NCBI RefSeq assembly: GCF_030418125.1
Contig: NZ_JAUHTR010000006.1
Location: 124,001 to 188,000, forward strand
Reading direction: 5' to 3'
Length of the DNA: 64,000 bases
DNA from: Fictibacillus fluitans
GTDB taxonomy: Bacteria; Bacillota; Bacilli; Bacillales; Fictibacillaceae
A program made the translations under genes and the position numbers. This document shows, piece after piece, positions 16,346-25,933 of the stretch. Below the pieces are notes generated by a model. The model saw nothing but the letters and a program-made list of their open reading frames with translations. It did not search any database and had not been told where the DNA came from. Each line of letters begins with the position of its first letter. Within the stretch, counting starts at the first letter, position 1.

Positions 16346-17005
16346 CTATTCGTTTAAACCGTAGCGTTTGCCTTTTACAAGGAAAATAATGCTCTCGGCA
16401 ATATTGGTGGCATGATCCGCAGTTCGTTCAATATAACGGCACACAAAAGAAAGCTGTGTAATCTGGGCAAGGGATTCCGGATGCTTAGTCATCAGTTCGA
16501 GAAGCTCCCTTATGATTTTCCCATAAAGCTCATCAACGGAATCATCCGTATCCGCAAGATTCTTTGCCAATACAACATCTTCGTCCACATACGCCCTGAT
16601 GGAATCAGAAAGCATGCCAATAGCAATCTCCGCCATCCGCGGAAGATCCACCAAAGGCTTAATTAGTGGCTTTTCTCCGATACGAATGGTGGATTTCGCG
16701 ATATTTACAGCAAAATCAGCCATCCGTTCCACGTCGGAAGAGATCTTGATGGCGGCAATGATTCTGCGTAAATCAGAGGCTACAGGTGCCTGCTTGGCGA
16801 TCAGCAGAATGGCAGCATCATTGATTTCATCCTCCAGCTGATTGATTCGCTGGTCGTTCTCAATCACTTCGAGGGCTTTGTCTACATCCTGTTCTTTTAG
16901 GGCCACAATGGATTCCTTTAATGCGTGCTCCGTAAGTTCTCCGATCTCCACAAGCATCGCCTTTAATTCATTTAATTGCAGCTGAAAATTTTCCCGTACA
17001 ACCAT
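16346..17005 (-). CDS. phoU: Phosphate transport system regulator PhoU
   Basis: 219 residues forming two three-helix repeats. Each repeat carries the metal-cluster motif, ISSDVERMADFAVNIAK (about 90-106) and YIERTADHATNIAESI (about 190-205). PhoU is a peripheral cytosolic protein that dampens Pst uptake and signals phosphate status to the sensor kinase. It is the last gene of the pst operon, 22 nt after the second pstB. B. subtilis itself lacks phoU at this place, whereas other Bacilli have it. Confidence 0.93.
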   Translation of the reverse strand: MVVRENFQLQLNELKAMLVEIGELTEHALKESIVALKEQDVDKALEVIENDQRINQLEDEINDAAILLIAKQAPVASDLRRIIAAIKISSDVERMADFAVNIAKSTIRIGEKPLIKPLVDLPRMAEIAIGMLSDSIRAYVDEDVVLAKNLADTDDSVDELYGKIIRELLELMTKHPESLAQITQLSFVCRYIERTADHATNIAESIIFLVKGKRYGLNE

Positions 17006-17027
17006 CTGCTTCTCACTCCTCTAGTTT

Positions 17028-17816
17028 TTATCCAAATCGCCCTGTAACATAGTCTTCTGTCCGCTTGTCAGAAGGAGCCGAAAAGATCTTGCTTGTCTGA
17101 TCGTATTCGATTAGTTCACCCATCAGGAAAAAGGCGGTTCGGTCGGAAACGCGTGCTGCCTGCTGCATGTTGTGCGTAACCATAACAATCGAATAATTCT
17201 TCTTCAATTCAAGAGCCAGTTCCTCTATTTTAATGGTGGAAATAGGATCAAGTGCCGATGTCGGCTCATCCATGAGGATAACATCGGGCTTTGTGGCGAT
17301 CGCTCTTGCAATACATAAACGCTGCTGCTGTCCTCCTGACAGACCCAAAGCAGATGTATTCAGACGATCCTTTACTTCATCCCAAAGGAATACATCTCTT
17401 AATGAACGTTCTACAATTTCATCCAATTTCCCTTTTTTCTTAACCCCGTGGATTTTTGGCCCGTACGCCACATTCTCATAAATGGATTTCGGAAACGGAT
17501 TGGCTTTTTGGAAAACCATACCCACTTTTTTCCGCAAATCCACTAAATCTACCCGGTCGTTCAGCAGATTTGTATGTTCATAATTAATTTCACCGGACAT
17601 TCTCACACCGGGAATGTTTTGGATCATTAGATTCAATGTTTTAATAAACGTTGATTTACCGCATCCTGATGGACCGATGATGGCTGTGATTTCATTATTG
17701 TAAATGGTAAAGTCAATATCTTTCAGGGCAAGGTTCTTGCCGTACCATAAATTTAAATTTTTGATATCAAAAACACTTTTCTCCACTGCTGGTGGTGTTG
17801 CTATTGCTTGTCCCAT
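17028..17816 (-). CDS. pstB: Phosphate ABC transporter ATPase PstB (second copy)
   Basis: 262 residues from ATG 17816, 6 nt after AAGGGGG; the ATG at 17822 touches the ribosome site. Walker [11 protein letters not shown]-loop [10 protein letters not shown], signature [16 protein letters not shown], Walker [14 protein letters not shown] and switch His in MVTHNMQQA are all intact. It energises phosphate import through PstC-PstA. The tandem copy upstream is similar but not identical; paired pstB genes are also found in B. subtilis (pstBA, pstBB). Confidence 0.95.
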   Translation of the reverse strand: MGQAIATPPAVEKSVFDIKNLNLWYGKNLALKDIDFTIYNNEITAIIGPSGCGKSTFIKTLNLMIQNIPGVRMSGEINYEHTNLLNDRVDLVDLRKKVGMVFQKANPFPKSIYENVAYGPKIHGVKKKGKLDEIVERSLRDVFLWDEVKDRLNTSALGLSGGQQQRLCIARAIATKPDVILMDEPTSALDPISTIKIEELALELKKNYSIVMVTHNMQQAARVSDRTAFFLMGELIEYDQTSKIFSAPSDKRTEDYVTGRFG

Positions 17817-17827
17817 TTTCATCCCCC

Positions 17828-18658
17828 TTATCCGAACCGGCCGGTTATATAATCTTCGGTATCTTTTTTAGATGGATTGGTGAAAATTCTATCCGTCTTG
17901 TCATATTCCACAAGGACACCATTTAAGAAAAACGCAGTCTTGTCCGAAATACGGGAAGCCTGATGCATGTTATGCGTTACGATAACAATCGTATACTCTT
18001 TTTTCAATTCCATAATCAAGTCTTCAATTTTGGCATTGGAAATGGGATCCAGGGCAGATGCAGGCTCATCAAGCAAAAGGATATTCGGCTTCATGGCAAG
18101 CGTCCTGGCGATGCACAAACGCTGCTGTTGTCCTCCAGACAATGAAAGCGCAGACTCATGAAGCCTGTCTTTAACCTCATCCCACAATGCAGCTTTTCGT
18201 AAACTTTCTTCCACAATTCCGTCGAGCTTTTTCCTCGATCGGATTCCGTTAAATTTCAACGCATGAACGATATTGTTATAAATTGACTTTGGAAACGGAT
18301 TTGGTTTTTGAAAAACCATTCCGATTTCTTTACGCAATGCCACGACATTGATGTCATCTCCAATCAGGTTGACATCATCATATTGGATCTCTCCAGTGCT
18401 TTTTGCTCCGGGAATAAGATCATTCATGCGATTGATTGAACGCAAAAATGTGGATTTACCGCATCCTGAGGGTCCGATCAAAGCAGTAACCGCATTTTTT
18501 TCGATTGAAAAACTAACGTCTTTTACAGCATGGTTTTCACCGTAATAAATATTTAAATGTTTTACATCCAAAGCAGCCGGCTTTGTCTCTGTTTTTTCTG
18601 ATCGCGGCTGTTGTTCAGTAGTTGTATTCGTCCGTTTTGGTTCCATCACAGTTTTCAT
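17828..18658 (-). CDS. pstB: Phosphate ABC transporter ATPase PstB (first copy)
   Basis: 276 residues. I chose ATG 18658 (MKTVMEPKR) because AGGTGGG lies 4-5 nt upstream; an in-frame GTG at 18667 falls on that site. Walker [10 protein letters not shown], signature [16 protein letters not shown], Walker [13 protein letters not shown] and His in VTHNMHQA are intact. The N-terminal 30 residues are a polar tail ([15 protein letters not shown]) absent from the second copy. Whether the two ATPases form homo- or heterodimers cannot be told. Confidence 0.95.
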   Translation of the reverse strand: MKTVMEPKRTNTTTEQQPRSEKTETKPAALDVKHLNIYYGENHAVKDVSFSIEKNAVTALIGPSGCGKSTFLRSINRMNDLIPGAKSTGEIQYDDVNLIGDDINVVALRKEIGMVFQKPNPFPKSIYNNIVHALKFNGIRSRKKLDGIVEESLRKAALWDEVKDRLHESALSLSGGQQQRLCIARTLAMKPNILLLDEPASALDPISNAKIEDLIMELKKEYTIVIVTHNMHQASRISDKTAFFLNGVLVEYDKTDRIFTNPSKKDTEDYITGRFG

Positions 18659-18682
18659 GTTACCCACCTAATTTCTAAAAAT

Positions 18683-19570
18683 TTATTTAGAAGCTGTTAT
18701 CTTTTTGTGTACGACACTGCCAATCCAGCGTGCAAGCAAATTGAAAAGCAGCACAGAAATAATCAGTACAGCTGAAGAACCATCTGCCACTTCACGTACA
18801 TCCGGGATAAGTCCTTGTGTGTTGACGGCCCAGATATGCACAGCAAGGGTTTCAGCCGGTCTGAAAATATTCAATGGTGACGTCGAATCAAACGGATTCC
18901 AGTTGGAGAAATCCAGAGTAGGTGTTGTTAAGCCTGCTGTAAACAGCAATGCAGCTGCTTCTCCGAATACACGCCCTGAAGCCAGAATCGCTCCTGTAAG
19001 GATGCTGGGAAATGCCGCCGGTAAAAGAACTGTTTTAATGGTGTGCCAGTGAGTGATGCCAAGGGCAAGACTTGCTTCTTTTTGATCTCTGGCCACTGTA
19101 CGCAATGCGTCTTCACAAACACGGACCATTACAGGAAGATTGAAAACGGTAAGGGCAAGCGCACCGCCTAGGATGGAATAGCCCCAGCCAGTCAAGTTAA
19201 CGAACATAAGCAAACCAAACATACCGATGACAATAGATGGAAGTGAAGCCAGCACTTCGATACACGTTCTGATGGCATTTGTCAGCCTGCCGGGACGCGC
19301 ATATTCAGCCATGTAAATACCGCCGCCAAGACCAAGAGGCACAGTGAACACCATCGTTAAAAACAGGATATAGAAGGAATTAAACAACTGGTTGCCAATT
19401 CCCCCTCCTGCTCTGAACGAGCTGGACGGTGAGGTTAAAAAGTCAATATTAAGTTTGGAAAACCCGTGAAAAAGGATATACCCAAGCAGTCCCACCAGAA
19501 CGGTGACGATGGTCGCTGCAATCAAGTAAAAAATCGTGGTTGCAATACGGTCAGCAACTTTACTGTTCAT
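18683..19570 (-). CDS. pstA: Phosphate ABC transporter permease PstA
   Basis: 295 residues with about six transmembrane helices. The permease EAA-like loop DQKEASLALGITHWHTIKTV contacts the ATPase. Start ATG 19570 (MNSKVADRIA) overlaps the pstC stop as TAATG and is preceded by AAGGAGGC, so translation is coupled to pstC. The open frame continues to 19654, but that part lies inside pstC and has no ribosome site. Confidence 0.94.
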   Translation of the reverse strand: MNSKVADRIATTIFYLIAATIVTVLVGLLGYILFHGFSKLNIDFLTSPSSSFRAGGGIGNQLFNSFYILFLTMVFTVPLGLGGGIYMAEYARPGRLTNAIRTCIEVLASLPSIVIGMFGLLMFVNLTGWGYSILGGALALTVFNLPVMVRVCEDALRTVARDQKEASLALGITHWHTIKTVLLPAAFPSILTGAILASGRVFGEAAALLFTAGLTTPTLDFSNWNPFDSTSPLNIFRPAETLAVHIWAVNTQGLIPDVREVADGSSAVLIISVLLFNLLARWIGSVVHKKITASK

Positions 19571-20499
19571 TAGAACTGCCTCCTTGAAGAAAGATATCGG
19601 ATTAACAGTATAAAGATAAAGGACATGACTAACAGAATAAGGGCAAGTGACCACAGAACATTGTTTTCAACACTTCCAAAGGTCGTATGTCCCATATTCA
19701 GTGTGATAATGGTCGTCAATGTAGCCGAAGGATCAGTAATGGCTGAAGGCAATGAACGGACATTACCTATAACCATCTGAACAGCAAGCGCTTCTCCGAA
19801 AGCCCGGGCCATACCCAGGACAATGGCTGTTAATAGCGTAGGCATAGCCGCCGGAACAAGAACCCTCCAAATGGTTTGCCAGCGGGTTGCCCCGATTGCG
19901 TATGATGATTCCCGCAATCCTTTGGGAAGGGAGCTCATCGCGTCTGTCGCAATACTCGTAACAGTTGGCAAAATCATAATGGAAAGAACAATCATTCCAG
20001 CAAGCAAGCTAAATCCTTGTCCGCCTACTGTATCCCTAAGAAACGGAACAAGAACAGAAAGACCGATGAATCCATAAACAACAGATGGAATACCAACAAG
20101 CAGCTCGATAACCGGCTGAAGAATCTTTTTTCCCCATGATGGGGCAATTTCGGTCATAAAGATGGCACCGCCAATTCCGAGCGGAGCCGCAATTAATGCG
20201 GATAAAATGGTTACTGCAAATGATCCCAGTATGAACGGAACCGCTCCATACAATGGATTCTCTGCCGTTGGATTCCACTTCGTGCTGGTTAAAAATTCAT
20301 ATAGACTTACGCCGTTGCTGATAAATGCCTGCAACCCTTTTGTACCAAGAAAAATGGTAATCGCGATGGTTGCCGTAATAATCAATAGAGCACTGGCCAA
20401 AACCAGGTATTTTCCCCGCTTTTCTTTTTGTAGTGCGGATTTGTTTGATTTTTTTAACAGCCTTTGGCTGGCTGCCATGGTCATTGTCTTATTATCCAT
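19570..20499 (-). CDS. pstC: Phosphate ABC transporter permease PstC
   Basis: 309 residues from ATG 20499 (MDNKTMTMAAS), preceded by GGGGAGG. A cytosolic N-terminus (about 40 residues, Lys-rich) precedes six membrane helices. The EAA-like loop (LRESSYAIGATRWQTIWRV) and a GMARAFGEALAVQM segment are typical of PstC. It pairs with PstA to form the phosphate channel. A large hairpin separates it from pstS. Confidence 0.94.
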   Translation of the reverse strand: MDNKTMTMAASQRLLKKSNKSALQKEKRGKYLVLASALLIITATIAITIFLGTKGLQAFISNGVSLYEFLTSTKWNPTAENPLYGAVPFILGSFAVTILSALIAAPLGIGGAIFMTEIAPSWGKKILQPVIELLVGIPSVVYGFIGLSVLVPFLRDTVGGQGFSLLAGMIVLSIMILPTVTSIATDAMSSLPKGLRESSYAIGATRWQTIWRVLVPAAMPTLLTAIVLGMARAFGEALAVQMVIGNVRSLPSAITDPSATLTTIITLNMGHTTFGSVENNVLWSLALILLVMSFIFILLIRYLSSRRQF

Positions 20500-20525
20500 T
20501 TTCGTACCTCCCCAAAACGCCCTAA

Positions 20526-20563
20526 CAGGGTAAATATCCATTATTGTTTGGACACTTACCCTG
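20526..20563 (-). promoter_or_regulatory. Intercistronic stem-loop between pstS and pstC
   Basis: A stem of about 14 bp (CAGGGTAAGTGTCC against GGATATTTACCCTG, two G-U pairs) with a 10-nt loop and no T run. Such hairpins downstream of binding-protein genes usually stabilise the upstream mRNA or attenuate downstream genes, giving more PstS than PstCA (inference). Confidence 0.7.
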
Positions 20564-20591
20564 ATTACAGGCTTCTTAACGGCTCAACCCG

Positions 20592-21500
20592 TTACTTTTT
20601 TGTAACTTTCCCTTCAGCATCACGTTTTACTTCCATTTTGCTTGCAGGGATGTATCCTTGCTCAGGTACAAGATTGTTTTGGATTTCGTCGCTCATCATA
20701 TAATCAAGGAACTCTTTTTCCAATCCTTTAGGCTCACCTTTTGTATAAGAGTGCTCATACGCCCAGATTGGGAATTTACCTTTTTGAACATTTTCGTCTG
20801 TCGGTTTTACACCATCTACGCTGAGTGGAGTAATACCGCTGTTGTCTGTGAAGTAAGAGAATGCAAGGTAACCGATAGCTCCTGGTGTTTCTTTAATCAA
20901 TTTTTGAACAGTGTTTGAAGAGTCTTCTGTTGCAGCACCTTCAACCGGTTCTTTGCCATCAAGAGCATACTTTACAAAAGTAGCACGTGTTCCGGAAGAA
21001 TCCGGACGGTTGATCAATGCAATCTTTTGGTCTTTTCCGCCAAGCTCTTTCCAGTTTTTCACTTCACCAGTGAACACTTTAATAAGGTCTTTCTTTGAAA
21101 TATCTTTAATGCCTACATCAGGGTTAACAGCTGCAGACATACCTACTACTGCAATTTGGTGATCTTTAAGCTTGTCCGCCGGGATGCCTTCTTTTTCTTC
21201 AGCAAAAACATCAGAGTTACCAATCTTAACAGCGCCTTCTGAAACCTGGCTTAAGCCTGTACCGCTTCCGCCTGCTTGTACTTGAATGTCAGCATCAGGG
21301 TTCTTTTCTTTGTACTGTTCAGCTGCTGCTGCTACAAGAGGCTGCATTGCGCTTGATCCAGAAACGACGATCGAACCAGAGGCTTTTTTGCCTTCGTCAC
21401 CATTCGCACTGTTGTCTTTATTATTGTTTCCACAGGCTGTTGCAACAACCAGGATTAAAGCCATTACTGCCAAAAGATAAACGGATTTCATTTTCTTCAT
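20592..21500 (-). CDS. pstS: Phosphate-binding lipoprotein PstS
   Basis: 302 residues. Signal peptide with lipobox VATAC (lipidated Cys at residue 23) places it on the outer face of the membrane. The phosphate-binding loops SGSSAMQPL, GGSGTGLSQV and NRPDSSGTRATF are present. First gene of pstSCAB-B-phoU. Ribosome site GGAGGG, spacing 10. A Pho box and a leader hairpin lie upstream, so induction under phosphate limitation by PhoP-PhoR is expected. Confidence 0.96.
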   Translation of the reverse strand: MKKMKSVYLLAVMALILVVATACGNNNKDNSANGDEGKKASGSIVVSGSSAMQPLVAAAAEQYKEKNPDADIQVQAGGSGTGLSQVSEGAVKIGNSDVFAEEKEGIPADKLKDHQIAVVGMSAAVNPDVGIKDISKKDLIKVFTGEVKNWKELGGKDQKIALINRPDSSGTRATFVKYALDGKEPVEGAATEDSSNTVQKLIKETPGAIGYLAFSYFTDNSGITPLSVDGVKPTDENVQKGKFPIWAYEHSYTKGEPKGLEKEFLDYMMSDEIQNNLVPEQGYIPASKMEVKRDAEGKVTKK

Positions 21501-21542
21501 TGTCTTTGGTCCCTCCAGAATGTTTTAAAAGATTTTTTTGTT

Positions 21543-21582
21543 GATAGAGATGTGCTGTTTCTATACTGTCGTTGTCTCTATC
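21543..21582 (-). promoter_or_regulatory. Inverted repeat in the pstS leader
   Basis: GATAGAGA and its perfect complement TCTCTATC, 24 nt apart, lie between the Pho box and the pstS ribosome site. It could be a 5' stabilising hairpin. It fits no riboswitch I know. Confidence 0.45.
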
Positions 21583-21636
21583 GCCCACCCCCAACAATCG
21601 GTTAATCACTTTACATCTACTACAATAAGCGACCAT

Positions 21637-21675
21637 TATTAACGCTGTTTGAACCTAATGTTAAGAGATTGTAAA
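21637..21675 (-). promoter_or_regulatory. Pho box: four PhoP repeats upstream of pstS
   Basis: On the minus strand TTTACA, TTAACA, TTCAAA and TTAATA follow one another at an exact 11-bp period. This is the arrangement of TT(A/T/C)ACA repeats bound by phosphorylated PhoP in Bacillus. The array ends about 137 bp before the pstS start, leaving room for the promoter and leader. Confidence 0.85.
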
Positions 21676-21726
21676 GAAAGCACGACATCTGTACTAGTCT
21701 TTTCTAACAGAAATGATTTATGCACA

Positions 21727-21757
21727 CAAAAAAACGCGCCCAAAGGACGCGTTTTCT
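21727..21757 (-). terminator. Terminator after pbpA
   Basis: Stem AACGCG(T)CC / GG(G)CGCGTT followed on the minus strand by seven T residues, just past the pbpA stop. Confidence 0.9.
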
Positions 21758-21771
21758 TTACAATCAGCTAG

Positions 21772-23787
21772 TTATTTCGTCTTATTTCCGTCTTTTTTCA
21801 GCTTAAAGTAGGCATCAAGTATGCCAGCACCGATTTCATTGTTGATAGACCCTTCGCGAACCTTGGGGACAACAACTGCAAAAGAGACTTCAGGGCTGTT
21901 ATATGGGGCATAACCAATAAGCGTTTTATTGTTTAATCCCGACTTGACATCAACCTGGGCAGTTCCTGTTTTACCTGCCGGCTGGTAACTCTTGTTCTTA
22001 AAATACCCTGCCGCTGTACCATGGCTTCCCACCATTACCTGACGGAACCCTTGATGAACCACATCGAGGTATTCCTGCTTCATCTCAATTCTGTTCATAA
22101 CATGCGGTTCAAATTTATAATCGAGTTTACCAAGCTTTCCTGGCTGTGTGGAAGGTTCCCTCACTTCTTTTAACAGATGAGGCTGCATCCTGTAGCCATT
22201 GTTAGCAATGGTCGACACATACTGGGCCATTTGCAGAGGTGTATACGTATCAAACTGTCCGATGGCAAAGAACATCGCCTGGGAGAGCTGATCGCTCATG
22301 CCGGTGTTATAGCCTGTCGCTTCAGAAGGCAAATCAATTCCTGTTGGCACACCGAGACCGAATTGGCTGTATGAGTCCCTGAGTACTCTAAACGCCTCGT
22401 CCACGTGATGGTCAATAAACCGTTTATGAGCATAATCGTAGCCGGCAAGCTTCATGGCAACATGCCACATATAAACGTTGGAAGAAGCCTCAAGCGCCTC
22501 CACTGGCCCGATGCTGCCAAGACCAGAGTGAGCAGATTTCATTTTTCTTCCGTCACCGAATACCAGTGGAGCATCATAGAAATGAGTGGCTGGTGTTATG
22601 GCTCCCTGCTGCAAGCCGGTCAGCACCGTAGCACCCTTCACGGCAGAACCCATGGCAAACGAATTATACACAGTACCGAATGGCGCATTTTTATATTGGC
22701 CGGTTTTTTTATCATATTTTTTCCCCGCCATGGAAAGAATTTCTCCGTTTTCGGGATTCATCATAACAACATAAGCTTCTGTTAAATCACGATTGGCATA
22801 AGCAGATCCACCGGACTTTGCTTTTCTCATGGCCTTTTCGATCACGTCTTCCACTTTCTGCTGAAGCTCCATATTAACAGTAAGCGTAAGGTCCTTGCCT
22901 CGTGAACCTTCCACTTCTACAGGGTCGCCGACCGGATTTCCCCCTTTGTCTGTCACATATTTAACGCTTGATTTTTTTCCTCTTAAAAGCGATTCGTACT
23001 GCTCTTCAAGAAAACTCGTTCCTACTAAATCATTTCTTTCGTTTCCTCGCGATAAATAAAAATCCATTTTACTGGATGGGATTTGTTTTACCTGTCCAAA
23101 TAACGCTTTGAACGTATCTCCATATGGATAATCACGTTTCGCATCCGGCTTAATATCAATGCCAGGCAGCTCGGAAAGATGCTCACTGATTGTGGCAATT
23201 TCCTTCTGTGATGCACCGATTTTAATACGCTGTGGTGTCAGGGCATAACCGCTGTCCATTTCCCGCTTGATCGCCAGCACTTCAATTTGTTGAGAAGTAA
23301 AAGAATCAAGATCCTCTTTGGTGATCCGCTCAAGCAGAAGTTTGTAATACTGATCATCACTCAATTGTTTCTTTTCATCTGGCGAGATACGGCTTTCTAC
23401 TTCCTTTTGATGCAAAAAGATAAAATAATCTTTTTTATCCCGCTCTGTTACATTTTTTGTGTCCTTATTGATATAGCCGGCCAACTTTTCAGCAATGGCT
23501 TCCCTGTCTTCCGCACTTGTTTTTTGAGTGCGTGTGTATGTAATGGAATAGACAGGTTTATTATCAACCACTACGCGGCTTTCGGTATCCATCATTTTCC
23601 CTCTCGGCGCATCAAGCCTTGCCGTTACATTTTCCTTTTTATCCGCCGAGCGCTGATATTCTTCTCCCTGGACAATCTGTACATACCCCAGACGGAAAAT
23701 TAAAATGGAGAAAAGAAAGAACACCGCTAGAAACAAGGCGTTCAGTCGAATAGGGACGTGATTCTTTTTCTTCTTTTCTTTCGTCAT
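21772..23787 (-). CDS. pbpA: Class B penicillin-binding protein (PBP2A type transpeptidase)
   Basis: 671 residues. Cytosolic Lys-rich tail, one transmembrane helix (about 13-33), dimerisation domain, then the transpeptidase domain with SAVK in FAMGSAVKGATVL (acyl-enzyme Ser), SSN in EASSNVYMW and KTG in PAGKTGTAQ. It crosslinks peptidoglycan during rod elongation at the outer membrane face. Its place beside yqgE and pst matches B. subtilis pbpA. It has its own terminator. Confidence 0.94.
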   Translation of the reverse strand: MTKEKKKKNHVPIRLNALFLAVFFLFSILIFRLGYVQIVQGEEYQRSADKKENVTARLDAPRGKMMDTESRVVVDNKPVYSITYTRTQKTSAEDREAIAEKLAGYINKDTKNVTERDKKDYFIFLHQKEVESRISPDEKKQLSDDQYYKLLLERITKEDLDSFTSQQIEVLAIKREMDSGYALTPQRIKIGASQKEIATISEHLSELPGIDIKPDAKRDYPYGDTFKALFGQVKQIPSSKMDFYLSRGNERNDLVGTSFLEEQYESLLRGKKSSVKYVTDKGGNPVGDPVEVEGSRGKDLTLTVNMELQQKVEDVIEKAMRKAKSGGSAYANRDLTEAYVVMMNPENGEILSMAGKKYDKKTGQYKNAPFGTVYNSFAMGSAVKGATVLTGLQQGAITPATHFYDAPLVFGDGRKMKSAHSGLGSIGPVEALEASSNVYMWHVAMKLAGYDYAHKRFIDHHVDEAFRVLRDSYSQFGLGVPTGIDLPSEATGYNTGMSDQLSQAMFFAIGQFDTYTPLQMAQYVSTIANNGYRMQPHLLKEVREPSTQPGKLGKLDYKFEPHVMNRIEMKQEYLDVVHQGFRQVMVGSHGTAAGYFKNKSYQPAGKTGTAQVDVKSGLNNKTLIGYAPYNSPEVSFAVVVPKVREGSINNEIGAGILDAYFKLKKDGNKTK

Positions 23788-23898
23788 TCATTCCACCCTT
23801 ACCTATGTATGGAAGGAGCTTCTGCTCATTTCCATTTTTCACAAATTGATTTACTACAATAATATTAACAGTAAATCACTGTTTCGGAAAGAAAAATG

Positions 23899-25176
23899 TC
23901 ATACTCTGCTGCCGTCTTCCCGGTCTGTATTGTTCTGGGAATAGTTGGACACAATCTCAGATTTTTGAAGGGTGGAAAATCGAATGGAACGAACGCAAAA
24001 ATAAATAACAAAATGTCCAGCTCCGAGAATCGGAAGCAATAGGGGGATGCTGTAGTCCCCATTAAAGAACTGGATCGTGATTAGCAGAATAACAATCGAA
24101 ATAATACGCCCCGCGTTTAAAAAAAGTTCTCTCACCACAATGTACTCCACTCTCATTGGCCCCGCATTGTCACATCTTCCAATTACATCATAAGTCAGAG
24201 AAACATATGGCACTAGAAGAAGCGGATAGGCGATCGAGATCACTACACCATAAAACATTAAAAGAGGAAAAGTTACATTCAATAAGAACAGGAACGGCGA
24301 AAGAAACAGAATCAATCCCCCAACAAAAATCGATTTTTTCCTTCTGTCTTTGTTCATGTACCGGGATACAATAAAATAGCCGATGAAGGATACCGCTGAT
24401 TGAACAAGTCCAAATGTGCCAAGCGCAAATTCGCTGTCTGAAATAATATAGACCCAGATGATGATCAAAAAGATAAATGTACCTTCCCGAAATCCTTGAA
24501 AAAAATGCGCATACAAAATGCGTGCCCAATTTTTATTGCCCGTGCGGGATTTAAGGATTTTCCATACATAAAACTTCCCTTCCGCTTTCTGCCGCTTCAA
24601 AAAAAAGCTGGTCACCACCGCTGTAAAAAACAAAAACAACGACACCGTAAAGATAATGCGGTAACCAGTAAACTTATCCAGCTGGGAAATTAAAAACCCA
24701 GAGGTCATTGGGCCGATCATGCCCGATAACGACGTCAGTACACCAAGGTAGCCGTTAAATGAATCACGTGTGTCCGGCTCAGTCACTTCAAAGTTCAGCA
24801 CGTTAAAAGCAAGCCAATAAAATCCTGAGCCTGCACCAAGTAGACCCCCAAGCACAAGGAGACGCTCGCTCGCCTGGTCTCCGAGAAAAAGAACTGATAA
24901 ATAAAACAATGACAGCACTGTAACACCAATCCGCAGTACAATTACTCTGTCAATTTTTTTAGTCAGTTTCCCTGCAATAAAAAAAGCAACAGGCTGAATG
25001 CACACAATCGATAAGTTATATAGAGCAATGTCTCTCAGTTCACCCGACTGTTTCCATAAATAAATGTTAACAAATGTATTGGACAAGGCCGTGCTCAACG
25101 CGAACAGGCCACCGATCACCAGCAATAAAAGCAATTCCTTCGTTCTGTCTGTATCTCCGAACAATTTGAATTTCAT
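23899..25176 (-). CDS. yqgE: MFS transporter, YqgE-like
   Basis: 425 residues, about 12 transmembrane helices, begins MKFKLFGDTDRTKELLLLL. ATG 25176 follows AAAGGGG; an in-frame ATG at 25200 lacks one. Its place between sodA and pbpA matches B. subtilis yqgE. Basic loops after helix 2 (KLTKKIDR) and helix 8 (MNKDRRKK) fit the major facilitator fold. Substrate unknown; efflux is as likely as uptake. Confidence 0.85.
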   Translation of the reverse strand: MKFKLFGDTDRTKELLLLLVIGGLFALSTALSNTFVNIYLWKQSGELRDIALYNLSIVCIQPVAFFIAGKLTKKIDRVIVLRIGVTVLSLFYLSVLFLGDQASERLLVLGGLLGAGSGFYWLAFNVLNFEVTEPDTRDSFNGYLGVLTSLSGMIGPMTSGFLISQLDKFTGYRIIFTVSLFLFFTAVVTSFFLKRQKAEGKFYVWKILKSRTGNKNWARILYAHFFQGFREGTFIFLIIIWVYIISDSEFALGTFGLVQSAVSFIGYFIVSRYMNKDRRKKSIFVGGLILFLSPFLFLLNVTFPLLMFYGVVISIAYPLLLVPYVSLTYDVIGRCDNAGPMRVEYIVVRELFLNAGRIISIVILLITIQFFNGDYSIPLLLPILGAGHFVIYFCVRSIRFSTLQKSEIVSNYSQNNTDREDGSRV

Positions 25177-25276
25177 GATTCTCGCCCCTTTGCAATTCAC
25201 ATGTAGTTTTCACCACTTGTAAGGGGCTATTCGCCAATCGAAAAATTGGTTTTTATTGTAATTGCAAAAGATCAAA

Positions 25277-25312
25277 TAAAAAGCCGGCCCCCTTGAAGGA
25301 GGCCGGCTTTGA
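25277..25312 (-). terminator. Terminator after sodA
   Basis: Stem AAAGCCGGCC / GGCCGGCTTT (25280-25310), T-rich on the minus-strand exit side. Confidence 0.88.
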
Positions 25313-25321
25313 ACAATTTGC

Positions 25322-25933
25322 TTATTTTGCTTCGTTGTAGCGCTTTTCAACTTCATCCCAGTTTACAACATTCCAGAATGCATTGATGTAGTCAGGACGC
25401 TTGTTTTGATATTTGAGGTAATACGCGTGCTCCCAAACATCAAGACCAAGAACCGGTGTTTTGCCTTCCATTACAGGGTTGTCCTGGTTTGGAGTGCTTG
25501 TTACTTCCAACTCACCGTTATTTACAACAAGCCAAGCCCAGCCAGATCCGAAACGGCCTTTGGCTGCGTTCGCGAACTGTTCTTTGAAAGCATCAAGGCT
25601 TCCAAATTTGTTATTGATGGCATCAGCCACTTCACCGGTTGGCTCATTGGATCCGCCTGGTTTAAGGATTTCCCAGAACAAGCTGTGATTCGCATGTCCG
25701 CCGCCATTATTGCGTACAGCTGTGCGAATATTTTCTGGCAGAGAATCAAGGTTAGTCAGAATGTCAGCCAAGTCTTTGCTTTCAAACTCGGATTGGCCTT
25801 CAAGAGCTGCGTTCAAGTTGTCAACATATGTCTTGTGATGACGGTCATGGTGGATATTCATCGTATCCTCATCAATGTGTGGTTCAAGTGCGTTTGCGGC
25901 GTAAGGTAAAGCAGGCAGTTCAAACTTTGCCAT
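25322..25933 (-). CDS. sodA: Manganese superoxide dismutase
   Basis: 203 residues from ATG 25933 (MAKFELPAL) behind AAGGAGGAG; the open frame runs 10 codons further without a ribosome site. Metal ligands are visible: the first His of NIHHDRHH, His in [10 protein letters not shown], and Asp and His of DVWEHAYY. The GSGWAWLV segment and overall sequence are of the Mn-preferring Bacillus type. Cytosolic detoxification of superoxide. Promoter at 26040-26068. Confidence 0.96.
   Translation of the reverse strand: MAKFELPALPYAANALEPHIDEDTMNIHHDRHHKTYVDNLNAALEGQSEFESKDLADILTNLDSLPENIRTAVRNNGGGHANHSLFWEILKPGGSNEPTGEVADAINNKFGSLDAFKEQFANAAKGRFGSGWAWLVVNNGELEVTSTPNQDNPVMEGKTPVLGLDVWEHAYYLKYQNKRPDYINAFWNVVNWDEVEKRYNEAK

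Noticed and set aside
17028-18658. One of the two pstB copies as a pseudogene
   Set aside because: Both have intact Walker A, signature, Walker B and switch His.
25406-25909. 167-codon plus-strand frame over sodA
   Set aside because: Antisense shadow of a highly conserved gene; composition is not protein-like.
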